Shown here: one piece after another, positions 33,842 to 43,313 of the stretch
Numbering within the stretch: position 1 is the first letter of the stretch
How the letters are laid out: every line of letters starts with the position of its first letter
Source: a virus
DNA length: 53,527 nucleotides
Strand: one strand, 5' to 3'
IMG/VR virus record: IMGVR_UViG_3300030012_000241
Location: 1 to 53,527 of that record
Program-made: the position numbers and the translations under genes
The notes under the pieces: model-generated
Told to the model about the DNA's origin: nothing
Databases searched by the model: none
Seen by the model: the letters and a program-made list of their open reading frames with translations, nothing else

Positions 33842-34594
33842 TTAGAATGGGCCTCCACCAAATCCTCCACCTCCTCCACCGAAGCCACTTCTTGTAGCAG
33901 AAGCGAAAAGAGGTTTTGTTAAATCTTGGCTAGAAGTTTGTGTTGCAATTACATCTCCGTTTGCATCTATTGCTCTAAGAACCATTGTTAAAGAAGTTCC
34001 TGATAAAGCACCAGTATCTGATGATGCAGTTCCAAATCCTTGCGATGAAGTTTTCTGTGCTGACCATATAAATGATGTAAAAGTACCATTATCATCAGCC
34101 GTACTTTGATTTGCAATAGTAACAAAGTTACCACTTGTAGCACCTGAACCAGTAGTAAAAGTACCTATACCACTTGTTACAGTAACAAAAGTTAATTGTA
34201 TTTGTATATTAGCAGGTTCATGGACAAAAGTTAATGGTATATTATTATGATTGTAACTAACTGATGAAGTATTACTAAAATTATCATGTCTAAATCTAAC
34301 TCTACTTTCACCTGGTTGATAAGCAAATCCTATTGCTACTCCACCTAAAGCAGTTCCACTTGAAGAACCTATACCTGAAAAAGATGAATTACCTGGATTA
34401 GGTGTACTTCCCATAATAACACCTGATACTCCTGCATAATCATCCATACTTATTTGGTCAGTAGAATTTTTACTAATTAAAGCACTATACTCACCCATAG
34501 TAATAGGACTAGAACCACCAAACTTAGTCTGTAAATCTGAAAAAGACTTTTGATTTCCTGCTGAACTAATACTTCCTGCTACTGGGCCACTCAT
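33842..34594 (-). CDS. Gly-rich tail-tip or fibre-associated protein
   Basis: 250 residues, Ser/Gly/Thr-rich with beta character. The N-terminus (QTKFGGSSPITMGEYSALI) resembles short conserved repeats seen in phage tail and fibre proteins. The C-terminus is a glycine block (GFGGGGGGFGGGPF). Gly-rich loops occur in tail-fibre adhesins such as T-even gp38. Its place between the fibre and the fibre-modifying enzyme suggests a receptor-contact role; this is inference. Confidence 0.55.
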   Translation of the reverse strand: MSGPVAGSISSAGNQKSFSDLQTKFGGSSPITMGEYSALISKNSTDQISMDDYAGVSGVIMGSTPNPGNSSFSGIGSSSGTALGGVAIGFAYQPGESRVRFRHDNFSNTSSVSYNHNNIPLTFVHEPANIQIQLTFVTVTSGIGTFTTGSGATSGNFVTIANQSTADDNGTFTSFIWSAQKTSSQGFGTASSDTGALSGTSLTMVLRAIDANGDVIATQTSSQDLTKPLFASATRSGFGGGGGGFGGGPF

Positions 34595-34596
34595 AT

Positions 34597-34779
34597 TTAT
34601 ATTCCGTTAAAAAAAGCATCCACGATAGATTTAGTGTGAGCATCTAACTCACTTCTATCTGTGTCTTTGTTCCAAAAATAATCTTCACCATCATCACATC
34701 TAATGATAACTAAAGCTTCATTTTCTACAGTCTCAGGTGGTTTAAAACAAAATATTGTTTGTACTACTTTACTAGCCAT
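34597..34779 (-). CDS. Small hypothetical protein next to the fibre gene (60 aa)
   Basis: Begins within the last bases of the fibre gene (8-base overlap). Reads as a small soluble beta domain (ALVIIRCDDGEDYFWNKDT). No family is recognised; it may be a fibre chaperone or tip component. Confidence 0.55.
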   Translation of the reverse strand: MASKVVQTIFCFKPPETVENEALVIIRCDDGEDYFWNKDTDRSELDAHTKSIVDAFFNGI

Positions 34780-37700
34780 TGTTTTCTAACTCCTCTATTC
34801 TTGCTATAAGTTCTTCATATCCTTCCATATCTCCTAATCCTTTTGGAGGATGTGAGTCTTCTGCTAATTCTTTAATAGCTTCTATAAGAAGTGGAACTAA
34901 CTTGTCATACCATACTGTTAAATATTTCTCATCAATAGGTGCTGTTGTTACTACTTCTGGTAACACATCTTGTACCTCTTGAGCTGAGACACCAACTTGT
35001 CGTTCATCGTTTTCGTAACCTAACTGTTTAGCTACTTCATTCTCTCTAAAGTAATAACCACTTAAAGCTAATACTTTTTCTAGAGCATTAGGTATAGTAC
35101 CCTCAAAGTCTTTTAGTCTTGCATCAGAGTAGAAAGCTGTAATATTACCACCTGCTCTAATCTCACCGTTTCCAATACTACTTGTAGAAGCATTGACAGC
35201 TAGGCTATTTACCTCAGCATCTGAGTCATCAGTAAAGCCACCTGCTTCACCTTTTTGACCTTTCTGACCTTTATCGCCTTTTTGTCCTTTCTGACCTTTT
35301 TCACCTTTCTGACCTTTTACAGTTGAAGGTTCACCTTTCTGACCTTTAGTAGAGTTGTCATCACCTTGTTGTCCTTTCTGACCTACTTCACCTTTTTGGC
35401 CTTTAGTAGAGTTGTCATCACCTTGTTGTCCTTTCTGACCTACTTCACCTTTCTGACCTTTATCACCTGCAACTGTTGAAGCTGCACCTTTCTGTCCTTT
35501 CTGACCTACTTCACCTTTTTGTCCTTTAGCACCTGCGACTGTTGAAGCTGCACCTTTTTGACCTTTCTCTCCTTTAGAACCTGCTACTGTTGAAGCTTCA
35601 CCTTTCTGACCTTTAGAACCAGTTACAGAATTACCTTGTTCTCCTTTCTGACCTTTAGAACCATCGTTTCCATCATCGCCATCAGAGCCTCCAGCACCTT
35701 TCTGTCCTTTAGAACCTGTATCACCTTTCTGACCTTTAGAGCCATCATTACCGTCATCACCGTTATTACCTGCTGCACCTTTCTGTCCTTTAGAACCTGC
35801 ACCACCTGTATCACCTTTCTGACCTTTAGAGCCATCAGAACCATCAGAGCCTGCTGCACCTTTCTGACCTTTATCGCCATTAGTTCCATTATTTCCATTA
35901 TTACCTGCTGCACCTTTTTGTCCTTTAGAGCCATCGTTACCATCGCCACCAGCAGCACCTACTTCACCTTTTTGACCTTTAGAACCTGTGCCACCTGTGC
36001 CACCGACTTCACCTTTTTGACCTTTCGAGCCTGTTCCACCTGTGCCACCTACTTCACCTTTTTGTCCTTTAGCACCATCGTTACCATCGTCTCCATCAGA
36101 ACCGTTAGAACCTGCTGCTCCTTTCTGTCCTTTTTCACCTTTAGAACCTGTGCCACCTGTTCCACCTACTTCACCTTTCTGACCCTTAGAGCCATTGCTT
36201 CCGTTAGAACCTGCTTCACCTTTCTGACCTTTAGAACCGTCATTACCATCATTACCATCTCCACCAGTAGCTCCAGTTTGTCCTTTCTGTCCTTTCTCAC
36301 CTTTAGAACCTGTAGAACCTGTGCCACCTACTTCACCTTTCTGACCTTTGTCTCCAGTAGAACCTGTAGAACCTACTTCACCTTTCTGTCCTTTAGAACC
36401 TGTAGCTCCTGTTTCACCTTTCTGACCTTTATCACCTTGGTCTCCAGTTCTTGCAAAAGTTACAATTAAGTCTTCACCATTTGAGAATGAAGATGCTGAA
36501 CCACTTACATAACCTACAGGAACTTTGAAATATCCTGAAGCTTCTGTTATAGAACCACTAATTGTAAACAGAGCAAAGTCTGAAGCATCTAATTTGTTTG
36601 ATATTCTGACATGACCTTTTATAGTAGAATCACTATCATCAATAGTTCTTAGATAACTTTGTATATCAGTACCACCTGAATCTTGGTCATCAATATACAT
36701 TATATTTGCACTAGATACAGTACCGTTATTTAATCTTAACTCACCGTTACCTGGGTCTGCATCTGAAGTACCTGTATCAAAGTCATAAGCAAATGTTTGT
36801 CCACCAAAGTTTCCTTCTTGTCCTTTTACACCTTTTTGACCTTTTTCGCCTTTCTGACCTTTAGAACCTGTAGCTCCTACTTCACCTTTCTGTCCTTTAG
36901 AACCTGTTGAACCAGTATCTCCTGTCGTTCCTTTTTGACCTTTTTCACCTTTACTTCCATCACTACCGTCATTACCAGCAGCACCTGTGTTACCTGTTTG
37001 TCCCTTTTGGCCTTTATCTCCTTTAGAACCTGTAGCTCCTACTTCACCTTTTTGACCTTTAGAACCGTCTGAACCGTTATTACCTGTAGCACCTACTTCA
37101 CCTTTTTGTCCCTTAGAACCATCACTACCGTCATCACCAGTAGCACCTGTGTTACCTACTTCACCTTTTTGTCCCTTAGAACCTGTAGCTCCTACTTCAC
37201 CTTTAGAACCTTTTTGTCCTTTAGTACCATCTGAAGCAGCACCATCAACACCAGCCTCACCTTTCTGACCTTTATCTCCTGTAGCTCCTACTTCACCTTT
37301 TTGGCCTTTTTGTCCTTTAGCACCATTTGAACCATTACTACCACTAGCACCTACTTCACCTTTCTGACCTTTAGAACCGTCATTACCATCATTACCTGTA
37401 GCACCTACTTCACCTTTTTGACCTTTATCTCCTACTTCACCTTTCTGACCTTTATCACCATCAGAACCTGCATTACCTGTAGCACCTACTTGACCTTTTT
37501 GTCCTTTATCTCCTTTAGCTCCTGTTTCGCCTTTTTGTCCTTTGTCTCCTGTAACTCCTACTTCACCTTTCTGTCCCTTAGAACCAAGAACTCCACCTTC
37601 ACCTTTCTGTCCTTTAGAACCTTGTAAAGCTACATCTTCTATAGTTCCTTTTTCCCAAGCACTTGCACTTACATCATAGTAAGCAATTAAATCTGTGCTT

Positions 37701-40525
37701 GTAGCATCTGTACCTGTACTAAATCCTGTTAATGCACTTCCAACATTTGCTGAGTCTGTAACATCAGCATTGGCTTCTATCCCATCTAATTTTGTGTGGT
37801 CTGCATCTGTAAATACATTTGAATCACTAGCACTATCTACTAATGTTCTAATTTCTGCTGCTGTTTGGTCTTGTGTAGCACCAGCTTCTATGTTGTCGAG
37901 TTTACTATGGTCATCATCTGTAAACACATTTGAGTTTGTTGCTGCCTCAACTAATGTTCTAATCTCGGCTGCTGTTTGGTCTGCTGTAGCACCACTCTCA
38001 ACTGAATCAAGTTTTGTTTCTTGAGCATCAGTCATTAATCTCTTATCGGATGCATCAGTAAAATTAGTTGTACTAAATGTTGGAGATGCTCCACTTATTA
38101 CTGACTGGTCTAATGCTTTTACATCTGCAATACTTGCAAGTTCACTATCCATTAATGCACCTGCACTTGTTACATTATCAGTATCTGTTACATCAGCATT
38201 AGCTTCTATACCATCTAACTTACTATGGTCAGCAGATTCAAAAGGAACTGAAGCTGTACCGTTAATAGTTAATGCATCTGTTTCTAATGTTCCATCAATA
38301 TCTACATTACCTGATATATCTAAACTTGGAGAAACAATTTCATGTGAAAACACAAAGTTATCATTAGCTGCACTCCAGGCTATAGTTGCATCTGTTGAAG
38401 CATTAACTGCATCTTGAATTGTAATACCTGCACCATCTGCTGAACCTGACGTATCTCCTGAACCTTTGTTAAGTGTTATGTTTTGGTCTTCAACATCTAA
38501 GGTTGCAGTATTAAGTGTTGTGGTGCTTCCATTTACAGTTAGATTTCCTCCTATGGTAGCATTACCTGTAGTTGTAACTGTAGCAAAGTTTACATCTGAA
38601 TCTGTTTCTACTGCTTGTCCGATAGCTATTGTAGGTGTAGCACCTTCGCCTGAGTTATTACTTAAAGTAACACCAGTTCCTGCTACAAGACTATCAACAT
38701 AGTCTCCTGTTGTATCTGTACTTAGAGCAACTGCATTAGCTACTATTGTTGCATTTAATGTACCATTAGCTAAATCTGAAATAGTTACATTACCAGATAA
38801 ATCTCCACCTAATGTAATTGTAAAATCATCTACATTAAAATCTAAAGTTCCATCACCATCTTGATAAGTTACACTAATACCACTTTCAGTATTAGAAGAA
38901 ACCATAGCACCTACGATGTCTTGTACTCTTTCTGTTGTGTGATATAAATTACTTGAACCTTCTGACAGGTCATCTGTTGTGGCTGCTGCTATTCTTGCAT
39001 CTGCTCTAGCATTTGTAAAATATAAATTAGAGCTACCTTCACTAACACTATCAGTATCAAAAGATATGTTTGCAGTACCGTCAAAAGAAGTACCGTTTAT
39101 TGTTCTTGCTGTTTCTAATGCTGTGGCTGTGGCTGCATTTCCTGTTGTGTCTTGGTTTAGTGTTCCAATAGTAAAGTCTAAAGTACCATCGCCATCTTGA
39201 TATGCTACAGTAATACCACTCTCAGTATTACCAGATACCATAGCACCTACTATGTCTTGTATTCTTTCTGCATTTAGAGTTACATCACCTGAAGAAACTG
39301 TAAAGTCAGTACCATCAAAAGTAGCAACACCAGCATTTGTTTCTGTGGCTAGTTCACCTGTAATTGTAATTGTATTACCAGAACCTGAAGTATCTATACC
39401 TTCTCCACCTGCAATAGTTAATGTTTCACTATCTAGGTCTATTGCAACTGTACCACTATCAGTAGTAGCATCTAAATCTTGAGCTGTTACTTGAGCATCA
39501 ACATAAGTCTTAATAGCTTTAGCTGAAGCAAGTGTTGTGTCTGTTCCTGCTACGGAAGATATATCTGTATCTAAAACTCCAGACTTAAGATTGTCTACTT
39601 CTATATTAGATAACGTATTGTTATCTACATCTATTGTTTTGTTTGTTAAAGTTTGTGAACCTGTTAAAGTTGCTACAGTAGAATCAATAGCAACTGTTAA
39701 TGTATTACCAGAACCTGCTGTATCAATACCTGTACCACCAGCTATATCAAGAGTTTCACTATCTAAATCAATAGATAATGCTCCACCTGAATCACCTTGG
39801 AAGTCTAAGTCTTGTGCTGTTAGTTGTGCATCAACATAAGCTTTAATAGATTGTTGAGTTGCTAAAGCAGTAGCACTATTTGAAGTTAGTCCATCTTCAT
39901 CAAGAATACTTGTAACAGTTTCACCACTACCTAATACTAAGCTATCAATATTAGCAGTACCATCAATAAATAAATTTCTCCACTCTTGGGTTGTTGAACC
40001 TAAGTCATACGTATCGTCATCGTCTGGTATAATACTAGAATCTACATCTGCACCAAAAACAACATTGTCTGATGATGCATCTCCTAATGTTAATGTTCCT
40101 CCATTTAATGTAGTAGTACCTGTAACAGTTAGATTTCCTCCTACAGAAACATTACTTGTTGTAGTTATTGTATCTATATAAGCATCTTTGAATCGTAAAG
40201 CACTTGTACCTAGGTCAATGTCGCTATCTGTGACAGGAGCAATAACTCCATTGCCTATATATAATTGCTGTACTGAACTGCTTGAATCATCTATCCAAAA
40301 TTCAATATGGTCATTAGTTGTATCTATTAATACTTTATTAAGAGGTGTGACTACCCCTGCATCTCCAATAACACCTATGACTGGGCCTTCGGCTGCTGTG
40401 CCGTCATGCTTGTGTCCTGTTTGGTTATGAAAAGCATTTGCTATAGCATTATATTCATTATTGAATATTGCTGCTGTGATGGTATCGCCATCTGAAAACG
40501 TACTTTGTCGTGTATATCCTGCCAT
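34772..40525 (-). CDS. Collagen-like tail fibre with S74 autoprocessing chaperone
   Basis: 1917 residues. The N-terminus (TFSDGDTITAAIFNNEYNAI; GHKHDG) is typical of virion-anchored fibres. A long repetitive beta region (about 60-960) follows, with segments such as LASIADVKALDQ and ADVTDTDNV. Two collagen-like Gly-X-Y blocks (about 966-1238 and 1358-1762) flank a globular segment. They are almost free of Pro and rich in KGQKGE and GDKGQKG units; I count about 100 X-Lys-Gly sites by eye. The C-terminus is an S74 intramolecular chaperone (SDARLK with Ser1800 and Lys1805, then VGVSAQEVQDVLPEVV) and a coiled coil. It probably trimerises and cleaves off the last about 118 residues. Confidence 0.92.
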   Translation of the reverse strand: MAGYTRQSTFSDGDTITAAIFNNEYNAIANAFHNQTGHKHDGTAAEGPVIGVIGDAGVVTPLNKVLIDTTNDHIEFWIDDSSSSVQQLYIGNGVIAPVTDSDIDLGTSALRFKDAYIDTITTTSNVSVGGNLTVTGTTTLNGGTLTLGDASSDNVVFGADVDSSIIPDDDDTYDLGSTTQEWRNLFIDGTANIDSLVLGSGETVTSILDEDGLTSNSATALATQQSIKAYVDAQLTAQDLDFQGDSGGALSIDLDSETLDIAGGTGIDTAGSGNTLTVAIDSTVATLTGSQTLTNKTIDVDNNTLSNIEVDNLKSGVLDTDISSVAGTDTTLASAKAIKTYVDAQVTAQDLDATTDSGTVAIDLDSETLTIAGGEGIDTSGSGNTITITGELATETNAGVATFDGTDFTVSSGDVTLNAERIQDIVGAMVSGNTESGITVAYQDGDGTLDFTIGTLNQDTTGNAATATALETARTINGTSFDGTANISFDTDSVSEGSSNLYFTNARADARIAAATTDDLSEGSSNLYHTTERVQDIVGAMVSSNTESGISVTYQDGDGTLDFNVDDFTITLGGDLSGNVTISDLANGTLNATIVANAVALSTDTTGDYVDSLVAGTGVTLSNNSGEGATPTIAIGQAVETDSDVNFATVTTTGNATIGGNLTVNGSTTTLNTATLDVEDQNITLNKGSGDTSGSADGAGITIQDAVNASTDATIAWSAANDNFVFSHEIVSPSLDISGNVDIDGTLETDALTINGTASVPFESADHSKLDGIEANADVTDTDNVTSAGALMDSELASIADVKALDQSVISGASPTFSTTNFTDASDKRLMTDAQETKLDSVESGATADQTAAEIRTLVEAATNSNVFTDDDHSKLDNIEAGATQDQTAAEIRTLVDSASDSNVFTDADHTKLDGIEANADVTDSANVGSALTGFSTGTDATSTDLIAYYDVSASAWEKGTIEDVALQGSKGQKGEGGVLGSKGQKGEVGVTGDKGQKGETGAKGDKGQKGQVGATGNAGSDGDKGQKGEVGDKGQKGEVGATGNDGNDGSKGQKGEVGASGSNGSNGAKGQKGQKGEVGATGDKGQKGEAGVDGAASDGTKGQKGSKGEVGATGSKGQKGEVGNTGATGDDGSDGSKGQKGEVGATGNNGSDGSKGQKGEVGATGSKGDKGQKGQTGNTGAAGNDGSDGSKGEKGQKGTTGDTGSTGSKGQKGEVGATGSKGQKGEKGQKGVKGQEGNFGGQTFAYDFDTGTSDADPGNGELRLNNGTVSSANIMYIDDQDSGGTDIQSYLRTIDDSDSTIKGHVRISNKLDASDFALFTISGSITEASGYFKVPVGYVSGSASSFSNGEDLIVTFARTGDQGDKGQKGETGATGSKGQKGEVGSTGSTGDKGQKGEVGGTGSTGSKGEKGQKGQTGATGGDGNDGNDGSKGQKGEAGSNGSNGSKGQKGEVGGTGGTGSKGEKGQKGAAGSNGSDGDDGNDGAKGQKGEVGGTGGTGSKGQKGEVGGTGGTGSKGQKGEVGAAGGDGNDGSKGQKGAAGNNGNNGTNGDKGQKGAAGSDGSDGSKGQKGDTGGAGSKGQKGAAGNNGDDGNDGSKGQKGDTGSKGQKGAGGSDGDDGNDGSKGQKGEQGNSVTGSKGQKGEASTVAGSKGEKGQKGAASTVAGAKGQKGEVGQKGQKGAASTVAGDKGQKGEVGQKGQQGDDNSTKGQKGEVGQKGQQGDDNSTKGQKGEPSTVKGQKGEKGQKGQKGDKGQKGQKGEAGGFTDDSDAEVNSLAVNASTSSIGNGEIRAGGNITAFYSDARLKDFEGTIPNALEKVLALSGYYFRENEVAKQLGYENDERQVGVSAQEVQDVLPEVVTTAPIDEKYLTVWYDKLVPLLIEAIKELAEDSHPPKGLGDMEGYEELIARIEELENNG

Positions 40526-40528
40526 GTT

Positions 40529-42154
40529 TTATCTCCTGCCTGAAGGTACGTAGTCTACAAAAAATCCATTTACTGTGTATGGAGACTTTGTATCGTCACT
40601 TCTAATTCTGAACATATTACTATGTCCACTCCCTTGTAGTTGTTGTCTTACTAATGGTTTCTCTGAAGCACCAAAAACTGCTCCAATACCAAATGTTGCT
40701 TCTCCAAATAAAGATGGAGGTGGTATTCTATCTAATATATAATCTGCTGGCTGAGGATGATTAGGGTCATCATAATTATATCTAACTCTTAATACTGGAG
40801 TTACTTCACCCTCTGGGCCAAATGATATTTTTATAAAATGTAAAGTCTTTAATGTACCTAAATCTCCATAATCAATGTTTGGAGTTTCGTATTCAGCTAT
40901 TACATTTGCACCATTAAAACTATTTCCTTCATCATGTTTGAAAACTCTTCCTTCCAAATCTCCATGGAAATATTTTTCTAGTCCGTTATTATCAAAACCT
41001 GCTGTTATTGCAGGACATTGAATACCTAATGTTTCTGACCATTGAAATCCTGCATTTGGATTAGCAGTAGAACCTGGTCTTAATGTTCCTATAATTCCTT
41101 TAGAACTTGATGTAGTGTCTGAACCTGCATCTACATAAAATAATCTATACTGAGACCTATCACCTATAACTACACTACTGATAGTAAATGAGTTAATTCT
41201 TTCTGCTATCTTTTGTACTAACGGCTGTATTTGTTTACTAATACTACTTAACTCAATATCACCAATTCTTGATGTACCTGCAACTGTTCTGAAACCATCT
41301 GGTGCTAAAAATATCAAATCACCAGCAATCTCCTGTATGCTTTGTCCGTCTAGACAACCAACGTTATCTGTAACAGGCACTATAGCTATCGAACTTGAAT
41401 CATTTATATTTACTAGTTTGTGAATACTCTCTCTACAAAATATAAATAATTCATTACGGAAGCTTTTTATTCCAACTACAGCATCCTCTAAAGATATATT
41501 ACCTGCCGTAGCTGCACTAAAGTTGTTGACTTCATTGACTCCACTAAAAAAGATAGTGTTCTTTTGACTAGAATCACCAGCAACAACAAAGTGTTTATCG
41601 TGGATTGTTCCTACTTTGGGAGCTACAGTTCCACTTACTGTAATCTCCTCTGTTATAAAAGTTCTACTTGTTAGAACTCCTGTTCCTTCCATTCTAAATC
41701 TGAATGGTTTATTAGCTCCGTCTACTATTAAGACATCACCAAAATCACTAGCACCTTCAAAGACATCAAACGTACATTGTCCTTGATTAGTTCTAGCTAG
41801 TGTGCTTCTTCCTATAAAGGTAGTGTAGTTATCTCCACTAGAAGAAACTCCTGTTCTATTTATTTGTAGCCAGCTAGTTCCGTCTTGGCTAAAAAATATC
41901 CCATCTCCTGCACAAGCTATGACTCCATCTGCATAAACTTGTAATCCTAATATTTTATTTGTGCCGTTAGGATTAACAGCATCATCTCCACCAAATCTAG
42001 TAAAGCCACTTACACGTCTATAACCACCCTCAGTACCTACTTCAAAGTTTCTAAGCTTTGTAGCAAAACCTGGAGTTCTTAATAAAGCTAACGAGTTTGT
42101 AGATTTTATTAATCCACCTTCGCAAGCTACTGTAAACGGTTGTGAGTTTGCCAT
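40529..42154 (-). CDS. Tail nozzle (tubular protein B-like) structural protein
   Basis: 541 residues, beta-rich throughout. Opening pattern SQPFTVACEGGLIKSTNSLALLRTPGFATKLRNFEV, in which short segments list repeat-like strand and turn elements, and repeated turns such as GDGIFFSQDGTSW, suggest a beta-propeller platform like T7 gp12 or stabilisation proteins. Position between the adaptor and the fibre fits a nozzle role. The assignment rests on context more than motif. Confidence 0.55.
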   Translation of the reverse strand: MANSQPFTVACEGGLIKSTNSLALLRTPGFATKLRNFEVGTEGGYRRVSGFTRFGGDDAVNPNGTNKILGLQVYADGVIACAGDGIFFSQDGTSWLQINRTGVSSSGDNYTTFIGRSTLARTNQGQCTFDVFEGASDFGDVLIVDGANKPFRFRMEGTGVLTSRTFITEEITVSGTVAPKVGTIHDKHFVVAGDSSQKNTIFFSGVNEVNNFSAATAGNISLEDAVVGIKSFRNELFIFCRESIHKLVNINDSSSIAIVPVTDNVGCLDGQSIQEIAGDLIFLAPDGFRTVAGTSRIGDIELSSISKQIQPLVQKIAERINSFTISSVVIGDRSQYRLFYVDAGSDTTSSSKGIIGTLRPGSTANPNAGFQWSETLGIQCPAITAGFDNNGLEKYFHGDLEGRVFKHDEGNSFNGANVIAEYETPNIDYGDLGTLKTLHFIKISFGPEGEVTPVLRVRYNYDDPNHPQPADYILDRIPPPSLFGEATFGIGAVFGASEKPLVRQQLQGSGHSNMFRIRSDDTKSPYTVNGFFVDYVPSGRR

Positions 42155-42921
42155 TAAAAGTAAATCCTATCATCAGTAATATACTTAGGCTGTGGATTTA
42201 AAAGGTTCTTTTTCATATTTCTCATTCCCTTTTTAAAATCTTCCAAAGCAAAAGCTGCCTGTTGAGGACTGTCTTTAAACTGCCAAACGTAGTATCTAGT
42301 TCTAGCTGTAATTACATTTGAGTATTGGTCTGGAAAAGCTATAGTGTCTCCATGTGCTGATAAAGCTGTTGGCTTTTCATAAGCATAGAAGTGAACATTA
42401 TAAACTTTGTCAGGTATTGGACTTAGACCAAACTTTCTATTATCTGGACTTCTATATACCCTTGCTGGTTCACCACGTGCTTGAGTATCAGCATCGTCTA
42501 AATTTTCTTGGTCTCTATAATATCTAGTCCATTCATCTAAAGTTATATACTTTAATCCTTTAGATACAAATGGAGCAGATTCTCCAGACACATTTACTGT
42601 TGTAATTAAAAAATCATCCCAATCTATTGAGGCATAATCTGTTGTTATATCTGAACTCCCAGCTTTCAACGTATACCATCTTTGTCCTGCCACAGTAGCT
42701 ACAGTTACATTCCCATAGAAAGGGTCTGTACCTCCACTAACTCCAGCACTAAAGAAAGGTAACTGAGGTTCTTCATTAGCAATATCAAAAATCGACTTGT
42801 TTATAGAATCTTTTACAAACTGTTGTAAACCTACAGCATCTGCAAAGTTAGCAGATGTTAAAGGTATTTCATTGAGTTCTCTTAATGCTTGGTTTGTTAA
42901 TTCTAAATATGTCGTAGCCAT
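42154..42921 (-). CDS. Head-tail adaptor (tubular protein A-like)
   Basis: 255 residues. The N-terminus TYLELTNQALRELNEIPL is typical of podovirus adaptor proteins of the T7 gp11 group, and the C-terminal helical part (YYVWQFKDSPQQAAFALEDF) fits it. It would join portal and nozzle. TAATG overlap with the small Lys-rich gene before it. Confidence 0.7.
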   Translation of the reverse strand: MATTYLELTNQALRELNEIPLTSANFADAVGLQQFVKDSINKSIFDIANEEPQLPFFSAGVSGGTDPFYGNVTVATVAGQRWYTLKAGSSDITTDYASIDWDDFLITTVNVSGESAPFVSKGLKYITLDEWTRYYRDQENLDDADTQARGEPARVYRSPDNRKFGLSPIPDKVYNVHFYAYEKPTALSAHGDTIAFPDQYSNVITARTRYYVWQFKDSPQQAAFALEDFKKGMRNMKKNLLNPQPKYITDDRIYF

Positions 42922-43067
42922 TATTTTTTATGTACCTTTTGTATTGCAAAGTTAGCAGTCAAGCTTGCTCCTTTATGTTTCACAAACTTTCCTTTATGTT
43001 TCATTAACTTGTAACCACCTTTGGGTTGTTTCATCCAATGGTAGCCTTTGGGTGCTTTAACTTTCAT
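42921..43067 (-). CDS. Tiny Lys-rich protein (48 aa)
   Basis: TAATG overlaps at both ends place it firmly in the operon. The protein begins MKVKAPKGYHWMKQPKGGYK and is very basic, with repeated MKHKGKFVKHKG. Small basic proteins next to capsid genes may be minor head or DNA-contact proteins; function is unknown. Confidence 0.65.
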   Translation of the reverse strand: MKVKAPKGYHWMKQPKGGYKLMKHKGKFVKHKGASLTANFAIQKVHKK

Positions 43068-43258
43068 TAGTTAGGCATGCACTTTGGTGTGCCTTTGTAC
43101 TTAGGCTGAGTTCCTTCCATAGTGACTTCTCCACCATGGCCATACATCATTCTGCCACCCATACCTTTTTTCTGACGGTGCATCATTCCACCACCCATCA
43201 TTTTTTCTCGCATGACTTTTCCACCATGACCCATTTTCTTTTTTGTGTGATACGGCAT
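43067..43258 (-). CDS. Met-, His- and Gly-rich small protein (63 aa)
   Basis: Starts after GGGAGAAAC. Very unusual composition: about a fifth Met, with two GHGG motifs (GHGGKVM and YGHGGEVTMEG) and many Lys. It could bind metal or act as a minor head protein. Directly follows the capsid gene and its hairpin. No family function is known to me. Confidence 0.65.
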   Translation of the reverse strand: MPYHTKKKMGHGGKVMREKMMGGGMMHRQKKGMGGRMMYGHGGEVTMEGTQPKYKGTPKCMPN

Positions 43259-43282
43259 TTGTTTCTCCCTTAAATTAAAAGT

Positions 43283-43301
43283 GGAGGAGACCGTAGCCTC
43301 C
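43283..43301 (-). terminator. Weak terminator after the major capsid gene
   Basis: On the - strand GGAGG (43301-43297) pairs with CCTCC (43287-43283) over a 9-base loop, followed by ACTTTTAAT. The short T run suggests partial termination, which would keep capsid message above that of downstream tail genes. Confidence 0.45.
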
Positions 43302-43313
43302 CCCTAGTTGTTA

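Noticed and set aside
35636-36469. Long + strand frame of Phe/Thr/Ile-rich repeats opposite the fibre gene
   Set aside because: It is the mirror of the Gly-X-Y collagen repeats; the repeat period keeps other frames open. No ribosome site and implausible composition.
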